Positions 48,199 through 57,676 are shown, counted from the stretch's first letter. The stretch: DNA of 64,000 nucleotides from an uncultured Bacteroidales bacterium (GCA_947167075.1 CAMVGR010000006.1:62001-126000); one strand, 5' to 3'. The notes: generated from the sequence alone by a model not told the origin. Numbers and translations: made by a program.

Positions 48199-49770
48199 TC
48201 ATTTAGTAACACGCGAACCGAGACGATCCATAGCACAACGGAAACCAATCCACGAGGTCGAACGGTTCTGATCGTAGTAGCGGCGAGTGCCAGCCTGCAA
48301 ATAATAGGCACGATCCTTCCAGCTACCACCCTTCACCACACGCACCCTGTTGTTGACCAAGCTGGATGTGGGGTTCTCCTTCTGATTGTCGGTGATGCGA
48401 CGATACATGCGGTTGGTCGACTCGTCGTCTGGGCTCATAGCATCGGCATCTTCTTCCTCGCCCTCTTCTTCTTCGATTTCCTCTTCTTCACCAAAGCCTT
48501 CTTCCTCATCTTCGTCTACCTCGTCCTGCCAATCGTCGAGATTGGAAGCACGATCACCATCCAAATAGTTCACATTGTTGGCCTGGCGATAGTTGCGGCG
48601 GTTGGCTTGGAAATCGACATCTTTGTAGCGGATCATACCGTCATCGCCAATGAACACTTCGTTATCTTCGTCGAGTTCAGGTGTGCGGTAAATATTGCCA
48701 CGATAAGGATCCATATCGTCTGCGCCGACAGGTTGGACAGTCTTACGATAGACATCCATACACCATTCGCTCACGTTGCCAGCCATATTGTACAGACCAT
48801 AGTCGTTGGGGAAATACCACTTCACGGGGCAGGTGTAATCCCATCCATCGTTCAGGTTACCTGCCACACCCATGGCATCACCGCGTGTACGCTTGAAGTT
48901 AGCCAAGAACTGACCATAGTATTTCTTATTTGCCGAACGGAGGCTATGACCATTCCAAGGATAGGTCTTGTGTTCGGTGATACGCTCGTCGTAAGTGTTG
49001 CCTATCATACCGAGGGCTGCGAATTCCCACTCTGCCTCTGTTGGCAGGCGGTAGTAGGGATAGAGTATACCGTCGGCTTTGCGCACCTGGCGTTCTTCAC
49101 CACCGGCAGCGGGGTTGTGGTCGGTAAGTCCCTTACGAGTTTCGCCCTCGTAACGGCCAGCCAGATATACATCGGTCTGGAATGCATTGGTACCAAGATT
49201 CTCCTGATCGAGCATGATGATACCCATGTCCACAAGTATTTTCTCGTTCACACGGTCGGTACGCCAGGTACAGTAGGCTTGAGCTTGCTCCCATGTCACA
49301 CCCACTACGGGATAGTCAGCATAGTTGGGACTACGGAAATAGTAGTCGACAAAGCCTTCGCGCCAAGCCAGTTTGTCGCGCCATGCAGCGGTGTCGGGCA
49401 TAATGGCAGCCACCTTCTCGGGATATTCCTCGCCATAAGCACGCTCCATCCAGTATACAAACTCGCCATAAGCCTTGTTGCTCACTTCACACTCGTCCAT
49501 GTAGAACGAGCTCACGGTGACGGTGTGAGGGGTATTGTTCCAGGTGTGGCGAGGGTCTTCAGCAACATGACCCATTACAAACGAGCCACCCTCTATGAAC
49601 ACCAATCCCGGTGCCGTCTGCTGTTCGGTGCGTTCACTCACTTCGTAGCCGCCCCATTTAGCATCATTGTAGTTCCAGCCGGTAGTGGCCGATTTGCCAG
49701 CACGGTTCGAGCAGGAGACCATCACAGCTGCCAAGGCCAGCATCATGCATGAAAATCGTAGAATCTTCAT
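48199..49770 (-). CDS. GldJ-like lipoprotein with SUMF1 domain and acidic insert
   Basis: 523 residues. A lipobox VSC (Cys20) follows a short hydrophobic start. The SUMF1/FGE-like domain begins FIEGGSFVMGHVAEDPRHTW and FYMDECEVSNKAYGEFVYW, which fits GldJ rather than GldK/PorK. It ends with RVVKGGSWKDRAYYLQAG and STSWIGFRCA. Between them, residues about 405-450 form a very acidic insert with runs of Glu and Asp. GldJ proteins support T9SS and gliding; Bacteroidales usually do not glide, so a secretion role is likely. It follows the PorP/SprF-like gene by 84 bp. Confidence 0.82.
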   Translation of the reverse strand: MKILRFSCMMLALAAVMVSCSNRAGKSATTGWNYNDAKWGGYEVSERTEQQTAPGLVFIEGGSFVMGHVAEDPRHTWNNTPHTVTVSSFYMDECEVSNKAYGEFVYWMERAYGEEYPEKVAAIMPDTAAWRDKLAWREGFVDYYFRSPNYADYPVVGVTWEQAQAYCTWRTDRVNEKILVDMGIIMLDQENLGTNAFQTDVYLAGRYEGETRKGLTDHNPAAGGEERQVRKADGILYPYYRLPTEAEWEFAALGMIGNTYDERITEHKTYPWNGHSLRSANKKYYGQFLANFKRTRGDAMGVAGNLNDGWDYTCPVKWYFPNDYGLYNMAGNVSEWCMDVYRKTVQPVGADDMDPYRGNIYRTPELDEDNEVFIGDDGMIRYKDVDFQANRRNYRQANNVNYLDGDRASNLDDWQDEVDEDEEEGFGEEEEIEEEEGEEEDADAMSPDDESTNRMYRRITDNQKENPTSSLVNNRVRVVKGGSWKDRAYYLQAGTRRYYDQNRSTSWIGFRCAMDRLGSRVTK

Positions 49771-49853
49771 ATATATTTATTTTTTGTTTTCTTACTATTT
49801 ATTATCTATAACGCAAATATGCGTATTTTGTTTCACTGCTTTTCAAATCGTGA

Positions 49854-50876
49854 TTAGAAGGACGGGCAGCGGATGGCTTTCACCCTCTTCTTGTGTTCTG
49901 GCACTGGAAGCAAGAATCCGAGCGTAAACTCGTGGGCACCAGCCGTTGCGTTGGCCAACTTGCTGACCGTCACATCGTAGCTGTATCCCACTTTGAAGTA
50001 ATCCTGCTGCACGCCGGCCTGGAAAATGAATGCATCCACATTGTTGGTGCCATGGCGGAACCACAGGCCAACGATAAATGGCATCCAATCCAGATACACT
50101 CCATAATTGAAATAGTGTAGCCCCCCTTGATATTGGTATACCAGATTTGGCGAAATAACAGGGCTACCAAGACCTATCGACGACTGGCGACGACGCTCTT
50201 CCAAAACGTTAATCAAACCACCTCCGTGGACAGTGATTTTCATTGGCACGCGATCCTCGCTGTAGAAAGCCTGGTTGGGTTGGGTGAGGTGCGACACGGC
50301 AAAGCCACCATACCAATTGGTTCCATTGACAAGCACACCTGCATTGAAGTCGAGACTAAATTTGCTAGCATCGTCGGGTGCTGTGGCACCGGTGGGATAG
50401 CGTATACCTAACTCTGCGTCAATCTGATCCGGAAAGCGCAGATATTCGCTCCAGTTCAAAGCCCAGTTTACAACCGAAGCCTGCAAAGCAGCACTCATAT
50501 ATATATCGCGAGTCAGCTGAAAACGAAACGAATACATCACACCTGCCATGCTGGAAATCAAGATACCATGATCGCCCTGTCGGTCTGTCAACAGGATGGC
50601 ACCGATACCACCATGTAGGTCGTCAAAATACTGATCCCACGAGGCAGACACCGTGGTGTAGGGGCTAACCAACCCAGGCCACTGTGCTCTGTACGACAGC
50701 GACAGGCGAGGAGCTATCTGCGAACCTGCAAAAGCGGGATTCAAATATATGGGGTTGGCATAAAACTGCGAAAACGGAATATCAACTCCTGTTTGTCCAA
50801 TGGCTGTGGCCGAAAAGAGCAACATCGAGCCCAGCAACATCGTTTTTAAACCCTTTTTAATGTCTTTTTTCAACAT
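49854..50876 (-). CDS. PorP/SprF-family outer-membrane protein
   Basis: 340 residues with a signal peptide (about 1-27, ATAIGQ). The mature start, DIPFSQFYANPIYLNPAFAG, is the hallmark of PorP/SprF, and RLSLSYRAQWPG follows. The rest alternates polar and aromatic strands as in a beta barrel, with the usual KVGYSYDVTVSKL near the end. It belongs to T9SS, where PorP anchors periplasmic parts or helps particular cargos such as SprB-like adhesins. A possible -7 element, TAATATTG, lies at 50902-50909. Confidence 0.88.
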   Translation of the reverse strand: MLKKDIKKGLKTMLLGSMLLFSATAIGQTGVDIPFSQFYANPIYLNPAFAGSQIAPRLSLSYRAQWPGLVSPYTTVSASWDQYFDDLHGGIGAILLTDRQGDHGILISSMAGVMYSFRFQLTRDIYMSAALQASVVNWALNWSEYLRFPDQIDAELGIRYPTGATAPDDASKFSLDFNAGVLVNGTNWYGGFAVSHLTQPNQAFYSEDRVPMKITVHGGGLINVLEERRRQSSIGLGSPVISPNLVYQYQGGLHYFNYGVYLDWMPFIVGLWFRHGTNNVDAFIFQAGVQQDYFKVGYSYDVTVSKLANATAGAHEFTLGFLLPVPEHKKRVKAIRCPSF

Positions 50877-51532
50877 ATTTCTTGCCTATTATCGAAACGC
50901 AATATTACGAAGTTTTTTCTAAACAACAAGATTTTTCGAAAAAATATTTATCATCATCCTTATTATCAGACAAATAAATTTTCACCAATGGTGTTTAAAT
51001 GAATAAAAAAAAATGAAAAGTAAGCCCTATTTTGTCGGATTTTGCATGCTTTTTCATCGTAAAAATCCATGCCGGACAGGGTTTGCAGGTCATTTAGGCC
51101 ATTATCGAACCACAACATAACCGAACTACACCTCTTCGAACCTCAGAGGCTGGAAAACAACAATCCGACATATCTTCTTATTCATCATATTATCAACTAG
51201 ATAAACAAAAGAAGATAAAAATATGGCATTTCTTGGTGTCAAAATCATACCATCTGCCTCATACCATAGCACATACGACGTAGGAAAAATGATGTACAGT
51301 GAGGATGGTACGGTGCATGTACGGTGCATGTACGGTTCATGTACGGATGAAGTACGGTTCTGATTCGTAGTTATGGTATGACCAGTGACATACCATTCGG
51401 ATTTGTAGCATGCTACTACCAAGGATCATTATTAATCTTGTATTCAGCCGATTATCAAACACACCTCAAGCAGATAAATGCGTTATCAAACATCTGTTGA
51501 TAAATTGAGGCTGGAGAAATGGAAAAATAAAG
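50877..51532. other. AT-rich intergenic region, about 650 bp
   Basis: It lies between the PorP-like gene (minus) and the fucosidase gene (plus). It holds family 1 copy D (51308-51367), a direct repeat TTATCAAACA (about 51452 and 51483) and a weak minus-strand promoter near 50902. No protein gene is seen. Confidence 0.65.
51308..51367 (+). repeat. 60-bp TACGG element (family 1), copy D
   Basis: It contains TACGGTGCATG twice, TACGGTTCATG, TACGGATGAAG and TACGGTTCTGA, and ends in TTCG. It is the most diverged copy at both ends, yet it keeps the 60-bp frame and points to the fucosidase gene 195 bp away. Confidence 0.88.
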
Positions 51533-51540
51533 TATCTTTG
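51533..51540 (+). promoter_or_regulatory. Promoter (-7 element) of the fucosidase operon
   Basis: TATCTTTG fits TAnnTTTG. It is 22 bp before the ATG at 51563; the -33 part is not clear. Confidence 0.55.
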
Positions 51541-51562
51541 CAATCGAATACACGTTTTTCAA

Positions 51563-53023
51563 ATGATGAGGAATCCACTGACAGCCATATACTTGACATG
51601 TACCCTACTGACATCATGCCAGTTCTGCAATCGTCAGCCCACACCCTATGGGCCTGTACCCAGCGAGGCTCAGTTGGCATGGCAACGCATGGAAATCAAT
51701 ATGTTCTGTCATTTTGGTCCCAACACATTTAGCGGAGCCGAATGGGGCGACGGAACCGAGTCGGAAGACACCTTCCGTCCCACCGCACTCGACTGCCGAC
51801 AGTGGGTCGATGTGGCCATTCAGTCGGGCATGGGAGGCATCATCCTCACCGCCAAACACCACGACGGATTCTGTCTATGGCCATCGGCATTCAGCAACCA
51901 CACCATCGCACAAAGCACATGGAACGAGGGAGTTGGCGATGTGCTGAAGTGTTTTGTCGACGCATGCCGCAACCGAGTGAAAGCCGGTGTTTACATTTCG
52001 CCGTGGGACCGTAACCATCCCACCTATGGCACAGACAGGTACAACAATGTGTTCGACAGCATGTTGCAAGAAGTTCACACACGGTATGGGCCATTCTTCG
52101 AACAATGGTTCGACGGTGCTTGTGGCGAAGGGCCCAACGGGAAGAGGCAACGATACGACTGGGAGCGCTATCTACATACTATGAACAAGATAGCACCAAA
52201 CTGCATTGTCTTTAGCGACATCGGACCTGGGTGTCGATGGGTGGGTAATGAGCAGGGAGAGGCCGGCGAAACTTGTTGGAGCACTCTCTACACCGAAGGA
52301 GCCACCCCGAGCGACAACAAACCCGCCCCTGCCGAACTCGAAACTGGCCACGTCCCAAACTCACCACTCATCAATCATCGCTCATCACTTAATTGGATTC
52401 CTGCCGAATGCGATGTCAGCATTCGTCCTGGCTGGTTTTGGCACCCACAGGAGCACCCCAAAACGGTGGACGAACTGATGGAGATCTATTACAATAGTGT
52501 GGGGCACAATGGCTTGCTATTGCTCAACGTACCGCCCGACACTTCCGGTCGCATCAGTGCAGAAGACAGTTCTGTACTCGTAGCCTTCCGCAAGGAACGC
52601 GAGCGTATCTTCGACACCGACCTGGCTCGCGGTGCACACGCTACGGCCAAACACATCCCTGGGAGGCGATTCCGTGCACAGAATGTGCTCGACACCGCCT
52701 ACCATACCTACTGGGCTGCACCGGACAAAGACGCACGGATCAGCATCGAACTCGACTCCGTGACCGATTTCGATATTATTGTAATACAAGAATATATCCC
52801 GCTTGGCCAAAGGGTAAGCATGGTAAACCTTGCCCTCGACGAAGGCGATGGTGTCTACCCCCAGACCACATCAGATTTTCCACTCTGCACAACGGTAGGC
52901 TACAAGCGAATCATCCGACACGAGAACGGCGGACACTGGCACACCAACCACCTGGAATTGCACTTCACAGCGCACGAGCCTCCCGTCATCAATCGCATAG
53001 CAATCTATAACTCAGCTAAATGA
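51563..53023 (+). CDS. GH29 alpha-L-fucosidase, lipoprotein
   Basis: 486 residues. Lipobox LLTSC (Cys19). The catalytic barrel has MFCHFGPNTFSGAEWGDG (about 47-64), TAKHHDGFCLWPS (97-109) and the likely nucleophile Asp184 in QWFDGACGEG; WIPAECDVSIRPGWFWH follows. The C-terminal third is a beta domain. The enzyme removes fucose from glycans such as mucin. Residues about 266-276 come from a 7-bp tandem repeat (52359-52386) just before a conserved block. The gene heads a unit with an M23 peptidase, whose start overlaps its stop (ATGA). Confidence 0.9.
   Translation: MMRNPLTAIYLTCTLLTSCQFCNRQPTPYGPVPSEAQLAWQRMEINMFCHFGPNTFSGAEWGDGTESEDTFRPTALDCRQWVDVAIQSGMGGIILTAKHHDGFCLWPSAFSNHTIAQSTWNEGVGDVLKCFVDACRNRVKAGVYISPWDRNHPTYGTDRYNNVFDSMLQEVHTRYGPFFEQWFDGACGEGPNGKRQRYDWERYLHTMNKIAPNCIVFSDIGPGCRWVGNEQGEAGETCWSTLYTEGATPSDNKPAPAELETGHVPNSPLINHRSSLNWIPAECDVSIRPGWFWHPQEHPKTVDELMEIYYNSVGHNGLLLLNVPPDTSGRISAEDSSVLVAFRKERERIFDTDLARGAHATAKHIPGRRFRAQNVLDTAYHTYWAAPDKDARISIELDSVTDFDIIVIQEYIPLGQRVSMVNLALDEGDGVYPQTTSDFPLCTTVGYKRIIRHENGGHWHTNHLELHFTAHEPPVINRIAIYNSAK
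52359..52386 (+). repeat. 7-bp tandem repeat inside the fucosidase gene
   Basis: Four heptamers, ACTCACC, ACTCATC, AATCATC and GCTCATC, lie head to tail inside the coding sequence and encode part of PNSPLINHRSSLN. The array looks like an insertion into a variable loop. Confidence 0.75.
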
Positions 53024-54693
53024 AACACCGATTAATACTGCTGGCCTGCGTCGGCCTAATTCTCAATTCTCAAATCGCAATTCTCAATTCGCAGGAACTG
53101 CCACAGGGCTATTTCCGCAACCCGATGAATATCGACATCGGCCTCAGTGCCACCTTCGCCGAAATCCGCACCAACCATTTTCATGCCGGTCTCGACATTC
53201 GTACAGGCGGCACCGAGGGACATCCTGTGTTTGCTGCTGCCGATGGCTATGTGGCCAAGGTGAGTATTTCGCCATGGGGTGGTGGTAAGATACTGTATAT
53301 CAAGCATCCTAACAGCTATACCAGCGTCTATATGCACCTCAGCAGCTACGAGGGAACCATCGGTCGGGCTGTGCTGAAGGAGCAATATGCCAAACAGAGC
53401 TACAGCATCAGTAAACTATTCGCACCCAACGAACTGCCTGTGAAGAAGGGGCAGATAGTGGCCCGCAGCGGAAATAGCGGCAGCAGTGGTGGACCACACC
53501 TGCATTTCGAACTGAGACAGGGGGGAGCATCCGACCTTCACACCCATGCCGTCACCATCAACCCCCTGCTTTTCGGACTCCCCTACAAAGACAACATTAA
53601 TCCCACCATACGAGGAATACGCATCTACCCTACCGGCGGGACAGCATTCGATGTCGGGGCCAACAATACGGTGGATGTGGACGGGCCATTCTATTTAGGC
53701 ATCTATGCCACCGATGCTGCCGAAGGTTCAACCGCAAAGAACGGCCCCGACAGGGTGGAAGTCTTGCTCGATGGTACTCCCTTCTTCGAATATGCCACCG
53801 AACGGTTTCCTCTCGACAGCAGCCGTATGGTCAATGCTTTAGTTGACTTTCCCTACTTTGTCACCACACGCCAACCCTATCTCCTCACACGCACCCTACC
53901 TGGTGCCAAAGGGCCATGGATACCTACCTGCTTGGGCGACGGGGTATTCCGTCTGAACCCCGGTTCGGTGCACCGAATCGGTATCCGCGTAACAGACATT
54001 AGGGGTAATGTTGCCGAACGGGTAGTCACTGTCAATGTGAGAGAAGGGGCCACACCATTAGAGAAGGCATCCGGAAGCGGAGAGGCGGTAAGGTACAGCT
54101 TACCCTTCGAACACATCAGCGACTCCTATTTTGTAAAGCTGTCGGCATACACCCTCTATGCCGACGACCGACTTGTTATCGACGGTAAAGGTCAGACTGT
54201 CTGCATCAATCCCACCATCAACGACATACCGCCACACCAAGCCTATTCGTTAGGTATACGGGGCACATTGCCCGGCGTGCCAGAAGAAAAGACAGTGGTG
54301 GTGCGAGTAACGCGCAAGTCCGGTAGCGTCAGGCACACGGCCTACAAAACCACCCATGCCAACGGCTTCCATACCGCCCAAGTGCGCGACTGGGGCGAGT
54401 TCACCCTTGCCGCCGACACCACAGCTCCTACTGTGCGTCCCGTCAACTTCAGCGATCGGAAACCCTTGAAGACTACTGTCCTGAAGCTAAAGGTCGGTGA
54501 CAATTTGGCCGGCGTGGAGACCTACCGCTGCTACCTCAACGGCAAATGGATACTGGCCGAATACGACGGCAAGACAGCCACCCTAGTCATCGATGGCCGC
54601 GGCAAGCTTCAGGCCGGTGCCAACCGCCTGCGTGTCGAAGTAACCGACGGCACTGGAAACACCACCGACCTCACATGGAGAATAACAAAATAA
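53020..54693 (+). CDS. M23 family metallopeptidase
   Basis: 557 residues. The signal peptide is odd: LILNSQIAILNSQ is encoded by a 7-bp tandem array. The M23/LytM domain comes first: zinc ligands in HAGLD (His55, Asp59), then GGPHLHFELR (His160, His162). Domains of beta type fill residues 180-557. Such enzymes cut peptidoglycan cross-links or act as inactive scaffolds; the ligands here look complete. The ATG overlaps the fucosidase stop, and the two lipoprotein genes follow. Confidence 0.9.
   Translation: MKHRLILLACVGLILNSQIAILNSQELPQGYFRNPMNIDIGLSATFAEIRTNHFHAGLDIRTGGTEGHPVFAAADGYVAKVSISPWGGGKILYIKHPNSYTSVYMHLSSYEGTIGRAVLKEQYAKQSYSISKLFAPNELPVKKGQIVARSGNSGSSGGPHLHFELRQGGASDLHTHAVTINPLLFGLPYKDNINPTIRGIRIYPTGGTAFDVGANNTVDVDGPFYLGIYATDAAEGSTAKNGPDRVEVLLDGTPFFEYATERFPLDSSRMVNALVDFPYFVTTRQPYLLTRTLPGAKGPWIPTCLGDGVFRLNPGSVHRIGIRVTDIRGNVAERVVTVNVREGATPLEKASGSGEAVRYSLPFEHISDSYFVKLSAYTLYADDRLVIDGKGQTVCINPTINDIPPHQAYSLGIRGTLPGVPEEKTVVVRVTRKSGSVRHTAYKTTHANGFHTAQVRDWGEFTLAADTTAPTVRPVNFSDRKPLKTTVLKLKVGDNLAGVETYRCYLNGKWILAEYDGKTATLVIDGRGKLQAGANRLRVEVTDGTGNTTDLTWRITK
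53058..53092 (+). repeat. 7-bp tandem repeat in the M23 signal peptide
   Basis: Five heptamers: AATTCTC, AATTCTC, AAATCGC, AATTCTC, AATTCGC. Gain or loss of one unit would shift the frame 13-24 codons after the start. Confidence 0.82.
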
Positions 54694-54700
54694 CACATCT

Positions 54701-55204
54701 ATGAATATACGACATATTATAGTTGCCACACTGGGGTGTCTGATACTGACAGGTTGCATCAGCGACTACTGCGACAACCTTTACACAACCAGTCAAGTAT
54801 GGATTGCCAACGGCACATCAGAGCCACTGTACTACACCTTCTCCGACACACCGTTCCTGACACCAGAATGCTCGGTGCAGCCACTGCCGGTCATGCTAGC
54901 ATATATCCTCGACTTCAAGCAGTTCAATCCTACGCAGGTGATGGCTGAACCCACCTTCACCCCAAACGAGCATCAAGGTGATGGCGACCTATACGGGTAT
55001 TATCCGTACCTGCTCCTATTACGCTACAACGACAGCGTCGTGGCCTGCTACGACGTCAGTCGCTCCGCCCTGGCGCAGGCCGAATACCCCTGGTTCTCAC
55101 CCAAGGCCGACAGTAGCTGGATACTACTCGACACAGTAAATGAATGCCATGACACCGAGACAACCTACGTGTACACTTATTACATAACAGACAGCATATT
55201 ATGA
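54701..55204 (+). CDS. Lipoprotein, paralogue 1
   Basis: 167 residues with lipobox LTGC (Cys19). The core NGTSEPLYYTFSDTPF..PEC matches NATSEELYWSRSAHPW..AEC in the next gene, so the two are paralogues; both end in a beta-rich stretch with a T.YtyT pattern. No known domain is recognised. It lies 7 bp after the M23 gene and its stop overlaps the next start (ATGA). A surface or envelope role is likely from the lipid anchor alone. Confidence 0.75.
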   Translation: MNIRHIIVATLGCLILTGCISDYCDNLYTTSQVWIANGTSEPLYYTFSDTPFLTPECSVQPLPVMLAYILDFKQFNPTQVMAEPTFTPNEHQGDGDLYGYYPYLLLLRYNDSVVACYDVSRSALAQAEYPWFSPKADSSWILLDTVNECHDTETTYVYTYYITDSIL

Positions 55205-55638
55205 AACGCCTGATTCTATTTATCATTGTTGCAGCACCCCTCCTGATGTGTTTTCAGTGCGGATGCGACGAACCCGATTCCATCACCATTCTGCAACTGG
55301 AGAACGCCACTAGCGAAGAGCTCTACTGGAGTCGCTCGGCACACCCCTGGGCCAATGCTGAATGCCGTTGGGAACACCTACCCAGCACGATCTACTTTTA
55401 CTACGAGGAAAACGCAACGCCTGACAACCTGTTCAGACGATATGTCGGAGGTGAGTACCTGCTTATTGTCGACGGCACAATGCGACTGCGGGCCAGCTGG
55501 CCGATGGATAGCCTGCCTATGTCCGACCCTACCCGCTGGGATTCAGACACCATCTTACTAGAAAACACCAACTGCAATGGCATCCATCCAACACAATACA
55601 CACACACTTTCACCCTTGAAGCTAGCGACTTGCTATAA
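55201..55638 (+). CDS. Lipoprotein, paralogue 2
   Basis: 145 residues. The hydrophobic start runs into LLMCFQCGC, so lipidation at one of the early Cys residues is probable but the exact lipobox is unclear. It shares with paralogue 1 the motif NATSEELYW, a Glu-Cys about 15 residues later and the ending QYTHTFTLEAS. It is the last gene of the fucosidase-M23-lipoprotein unit and is followed at once by a strong hairpin. Function unknown. Confidence 0.72.
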   Translation: MKRLILFIIVAAPLLMCFQCGCDEPDSITILQLENATSEELYWSRSAHPWANAECRWEHLPSTIYFYYEENATPDNLFRRYVGGEYLLIVDGTMRLRASWPMDSLPMSDPTRWDSDTILLENTNCNGIHPTQYTHTFTLEASDLL

Positions 55639-55641
55639 GAC

Positions 55642-55683
55642 ATGAGGCCCCTGCCGCTTGCGGCAGGGGCCTCATATTTTTTC
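55642..55683. terminator. Strong GAGGCC-type terminator
   Basis: A perfect 16-bp stem (55642-55657 with 55660-55675) has a 2-nt loop and is followed by six T. It lies between convergent genes and can serve both. Confidence 0.92.
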
Positions 55684-55691
55684 CGTTTCAA

Positions 55692-56315
55692 CTATTCCAT
55701 AGACTTCTCTTGACGGGCCTTCAGCTCGTTGTAGAACTTAGCATACGAGGCCTCGATATAGGGCTGTAGCCATAGCAACCCGATGCCCATCGTAAAGATG
55801 CAGAGTATCGCCCATCCAATGAAACTCAAGTCGAGGCAGAAGAGTTTCCATTTGTACCCCTGCATCATCATGCGGCTCTCATGGATACACTCGTCGGCCC
55901 CTAGCTCGGGATGGTCATTCATCACGTAGGGGGTCATAGCGTAGGCATAGCTTTTCACAATGCCAGGTATGATCAATAGCAGCGTCCACAGTAAAATGTA
56001 TAGGAACCTTAGCAACGAGGTGCCAAGTACGCGACCATAGCGATTGAACACATTGAACTGGTCGCCCACCATCTCGCTACTGTCCTCGCCACGCACCATC
56101 CGCAGGAAGCACAACATGTATCCAAACTCCAGCGGGCACACAACCAACAGTCCAGCAAAGGGAATAGAACCAGCAGCAGCGCTGATGAGGGTAAACACCA
56201 ACGTAGCAAGCACGGCGTTGGTCCAATTGCCTTTCAATGTTTGGCGGGCAGCCAGACGTATTTCGTGGTTACTCGGCATTGCAGCCGGGGCATTGGGATT
56301 GAACGACTCTTCCAT
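55692..56315 (-). CDS. DUF975-type integral membrane protein
   Basis: 207 residues with four or five membrane helices (about 35-57, 63-80, 100-125, 165-190). The first 30 residues are soluble and include RLAARQTLKGNW. ECIHESRMMMQGYKWKLFCLDLSFIGW is a DUF975 hallmark. Function is unknown. The gene is alone, 93 bp after the ornithine aminotransferase stop and past a hairpin. Confidence 0.82.
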   Translation of the reverse strand: MEESFNPNAPAAMPSNHEIRLAARQTLKGNWTNAVLATLVFTLISAAAGSIPFAGLLVVCPLEFGYMLCFLRMVRGEDSSEMVGDQFNVFNRYGRVLGTSLLRFLYILLWTLLLIIPGIVKSYAYAMTPYVMNDHPELGADECIHESRMMMQGYKWKLFCLDLSFIGWAILCIFTMGIGLLWLQPYIEASYAKFYNELKARQEKSME

Positions 56316-56357
56316 AACTATATGTTTTAGTGATACTTTTTACATCCAAATTATAAT

Positions 56358-56393
56358 AAGAGCCTTAAGGTCATTGCTGACTTTAAGGCCCTT
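56358..56393 (-). terminator. Terminator after rocD
   Basis: On the minus strand the stem AAGGGCCTTAAAGTC pairs with GACCTTAAGGCTCTT (two wobble or mismatch positions) around a 6-nt loop, followed by an AT-rich stretch. Confidence 0.7.
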
Positions 56394-56408
56394 ATCTCTG
56401 AGTGTTTA

Positions 56409-57629
56409 TTATTCGAAGCTCTTGATGGCTTGTTTGATGAGTTCCATAGCCTCACGCAATTGCTGCTCAGTGATAACCAGCGGAGGAGCAAAGCGAATGA
56501 TATGCTGATGGGTAGGTTTAGCCAGCACTCCAAGGTCGCGCATCTTCAGACACACGTCCCATGCCTCCTTGCCATTGTGGGGTTTGATGATAATGGCGTT
56601 CAACAGGCCTTTACCACGCACCTTCTCTATCATCGGGCTCTTGAAGCTGCTCATCTCCTCGCGGAATATCTTACCGAGGCGTTCTGCATTTTCCATCAGA
56701 TGCTCGTCTTTGATAACTTGCAGGGCAGCAATGGAGACCTTGGCTGCGATGGGGTTGCCGCCGAAGGTGGAGCCATGCTCGCCAGGCTTGATGTTGAGCA
56801 TAATGTCATCATCGGCCAGCACTGCACTGACGGGCATCACGCCGCCACCGAGAGCCTTGCCAAGAATGAGCAGGTCGGGACGAACTCCCTCGTGGTCGCA
56901 TGCCAGCATTTTTCCCGTACGGGCGATACCGCACTGCACCTCATCGGCCATGAAGAGCACGTTATACTTCTTGCAGATGTCGTAGCATTTCTTTAGGTAA
57001 CCCTCGTCCGGCACATATACACCTGCCTCACCCTGAATGGGCTCCACGAGGAATCCAGCCACCTTCTTGCCGTGCTCGGCCAGGCATTTCTCCAGTGCAT
57101 CGGGATCGTTGTAGGGGATACGCAGGAAACCGGGAGTCATAGGACCATAGTTGGCATAGCTTTCAGGGTCGTTGCTCATGGTGATGATGGTGATCGTACG
57201 GCCATGGAAGTTGCCTTCGCAACAGACAATCATCACTTCATCATTGGGGATGCCTTTTTTCACCACACCCCAGCGGCGAGCCAGCTTAAGGGCTGTCTCG
57301 TCAGCCTCTGCTCCTGTGTTCATCGGTAGCACCTTGTCATATCCAAAATACTCGGTGACATATTTCTCCCATTCGCCGAGGCAATTGTTATAGAACGCAC
57401 GGCTACTGAGGGTCAGCTCGTGAGCCTGGTCGCACATGGCCTTGACAATCTTCGGGTGGCAGTGACCCTGGTTCACTGCACTATAGGCCGACAGGAAGTC
57501 GAAATACTTCTTTCCTTCGCAGTCCCACACAAATGCGCCCTCGCCTTTGGCCAGAACGACGGGCAGTGGATGATAGTTGTGAGCCCCGTAGCGGGCTTCC
57601 ATCTCCATGAATTGTTCTGATTTTGTCAT
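56409..57629 (-). CDS. rocD: Ornithine aminotransferase
   Basis: 406 residues, class III aminotransferase. [17 protein letters not shown] and [21 protein letters not shown] are typical; the PLP lysine is in [28 protein letters not shown] follows. The enzyme moves the delta-amino group of ornithine to 2-oxoglutarate and gives glutamate semialdehyde, linking arginine and proline metabolism. The start and length agree with relatives. It is a single-gene unit with a clear promoter and terminator. Confidence 0.93.
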   Translation of the reverse strand: MTKSEQFMEMEARYGAHNYHPLPVVLAKGEGAFVWDCEGKKYFDFLSAYSAVNQGHCHPKIVKAMCDQAHELTLSSRAFYNNCLGEWEKYVTEYFGYDKVLPMNTGAEADETALKLARRWGVVKKGIPNDEVMIVCCEGNFHGRTITIITMSNDPESYANYGPMTPGFLRIPYNDPDALEKCLAEHGKKVAGFLVEPIQGEAGVYVPDEGYLKKCYDICKKYNVLFMADEVQCGIARTGKMLACDHEGVRPDLLILGKALGGGVMPVSAVLADDDIMLNIKPGEHGSTFGGNPIAAKVSIAALQVIKDEHLMENAERLGKIFREEMSSFKSPMIEKVRGKGLLNAIIIKPHNGKEAWDVCLKMRDLGVLAKPTHQHIIRFAPPLVITEQQLREAMELIKQAIKSFE

Positions 57630-57676
57630 ATTTGCAATGTATTTTATGAATGATTAATGTATCGCTAATTGCGGTG

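Noticed and set aside
48154..49752. 532-codon plus-strand frame under the GldJ-like gene
   Set aside because: The minus-strand gene has a lipobox and SUMF1 motifs. The antisense frame is low-complexity Ile/Val/Thr/His and spans the acidic insert as Ser/Phe runs.
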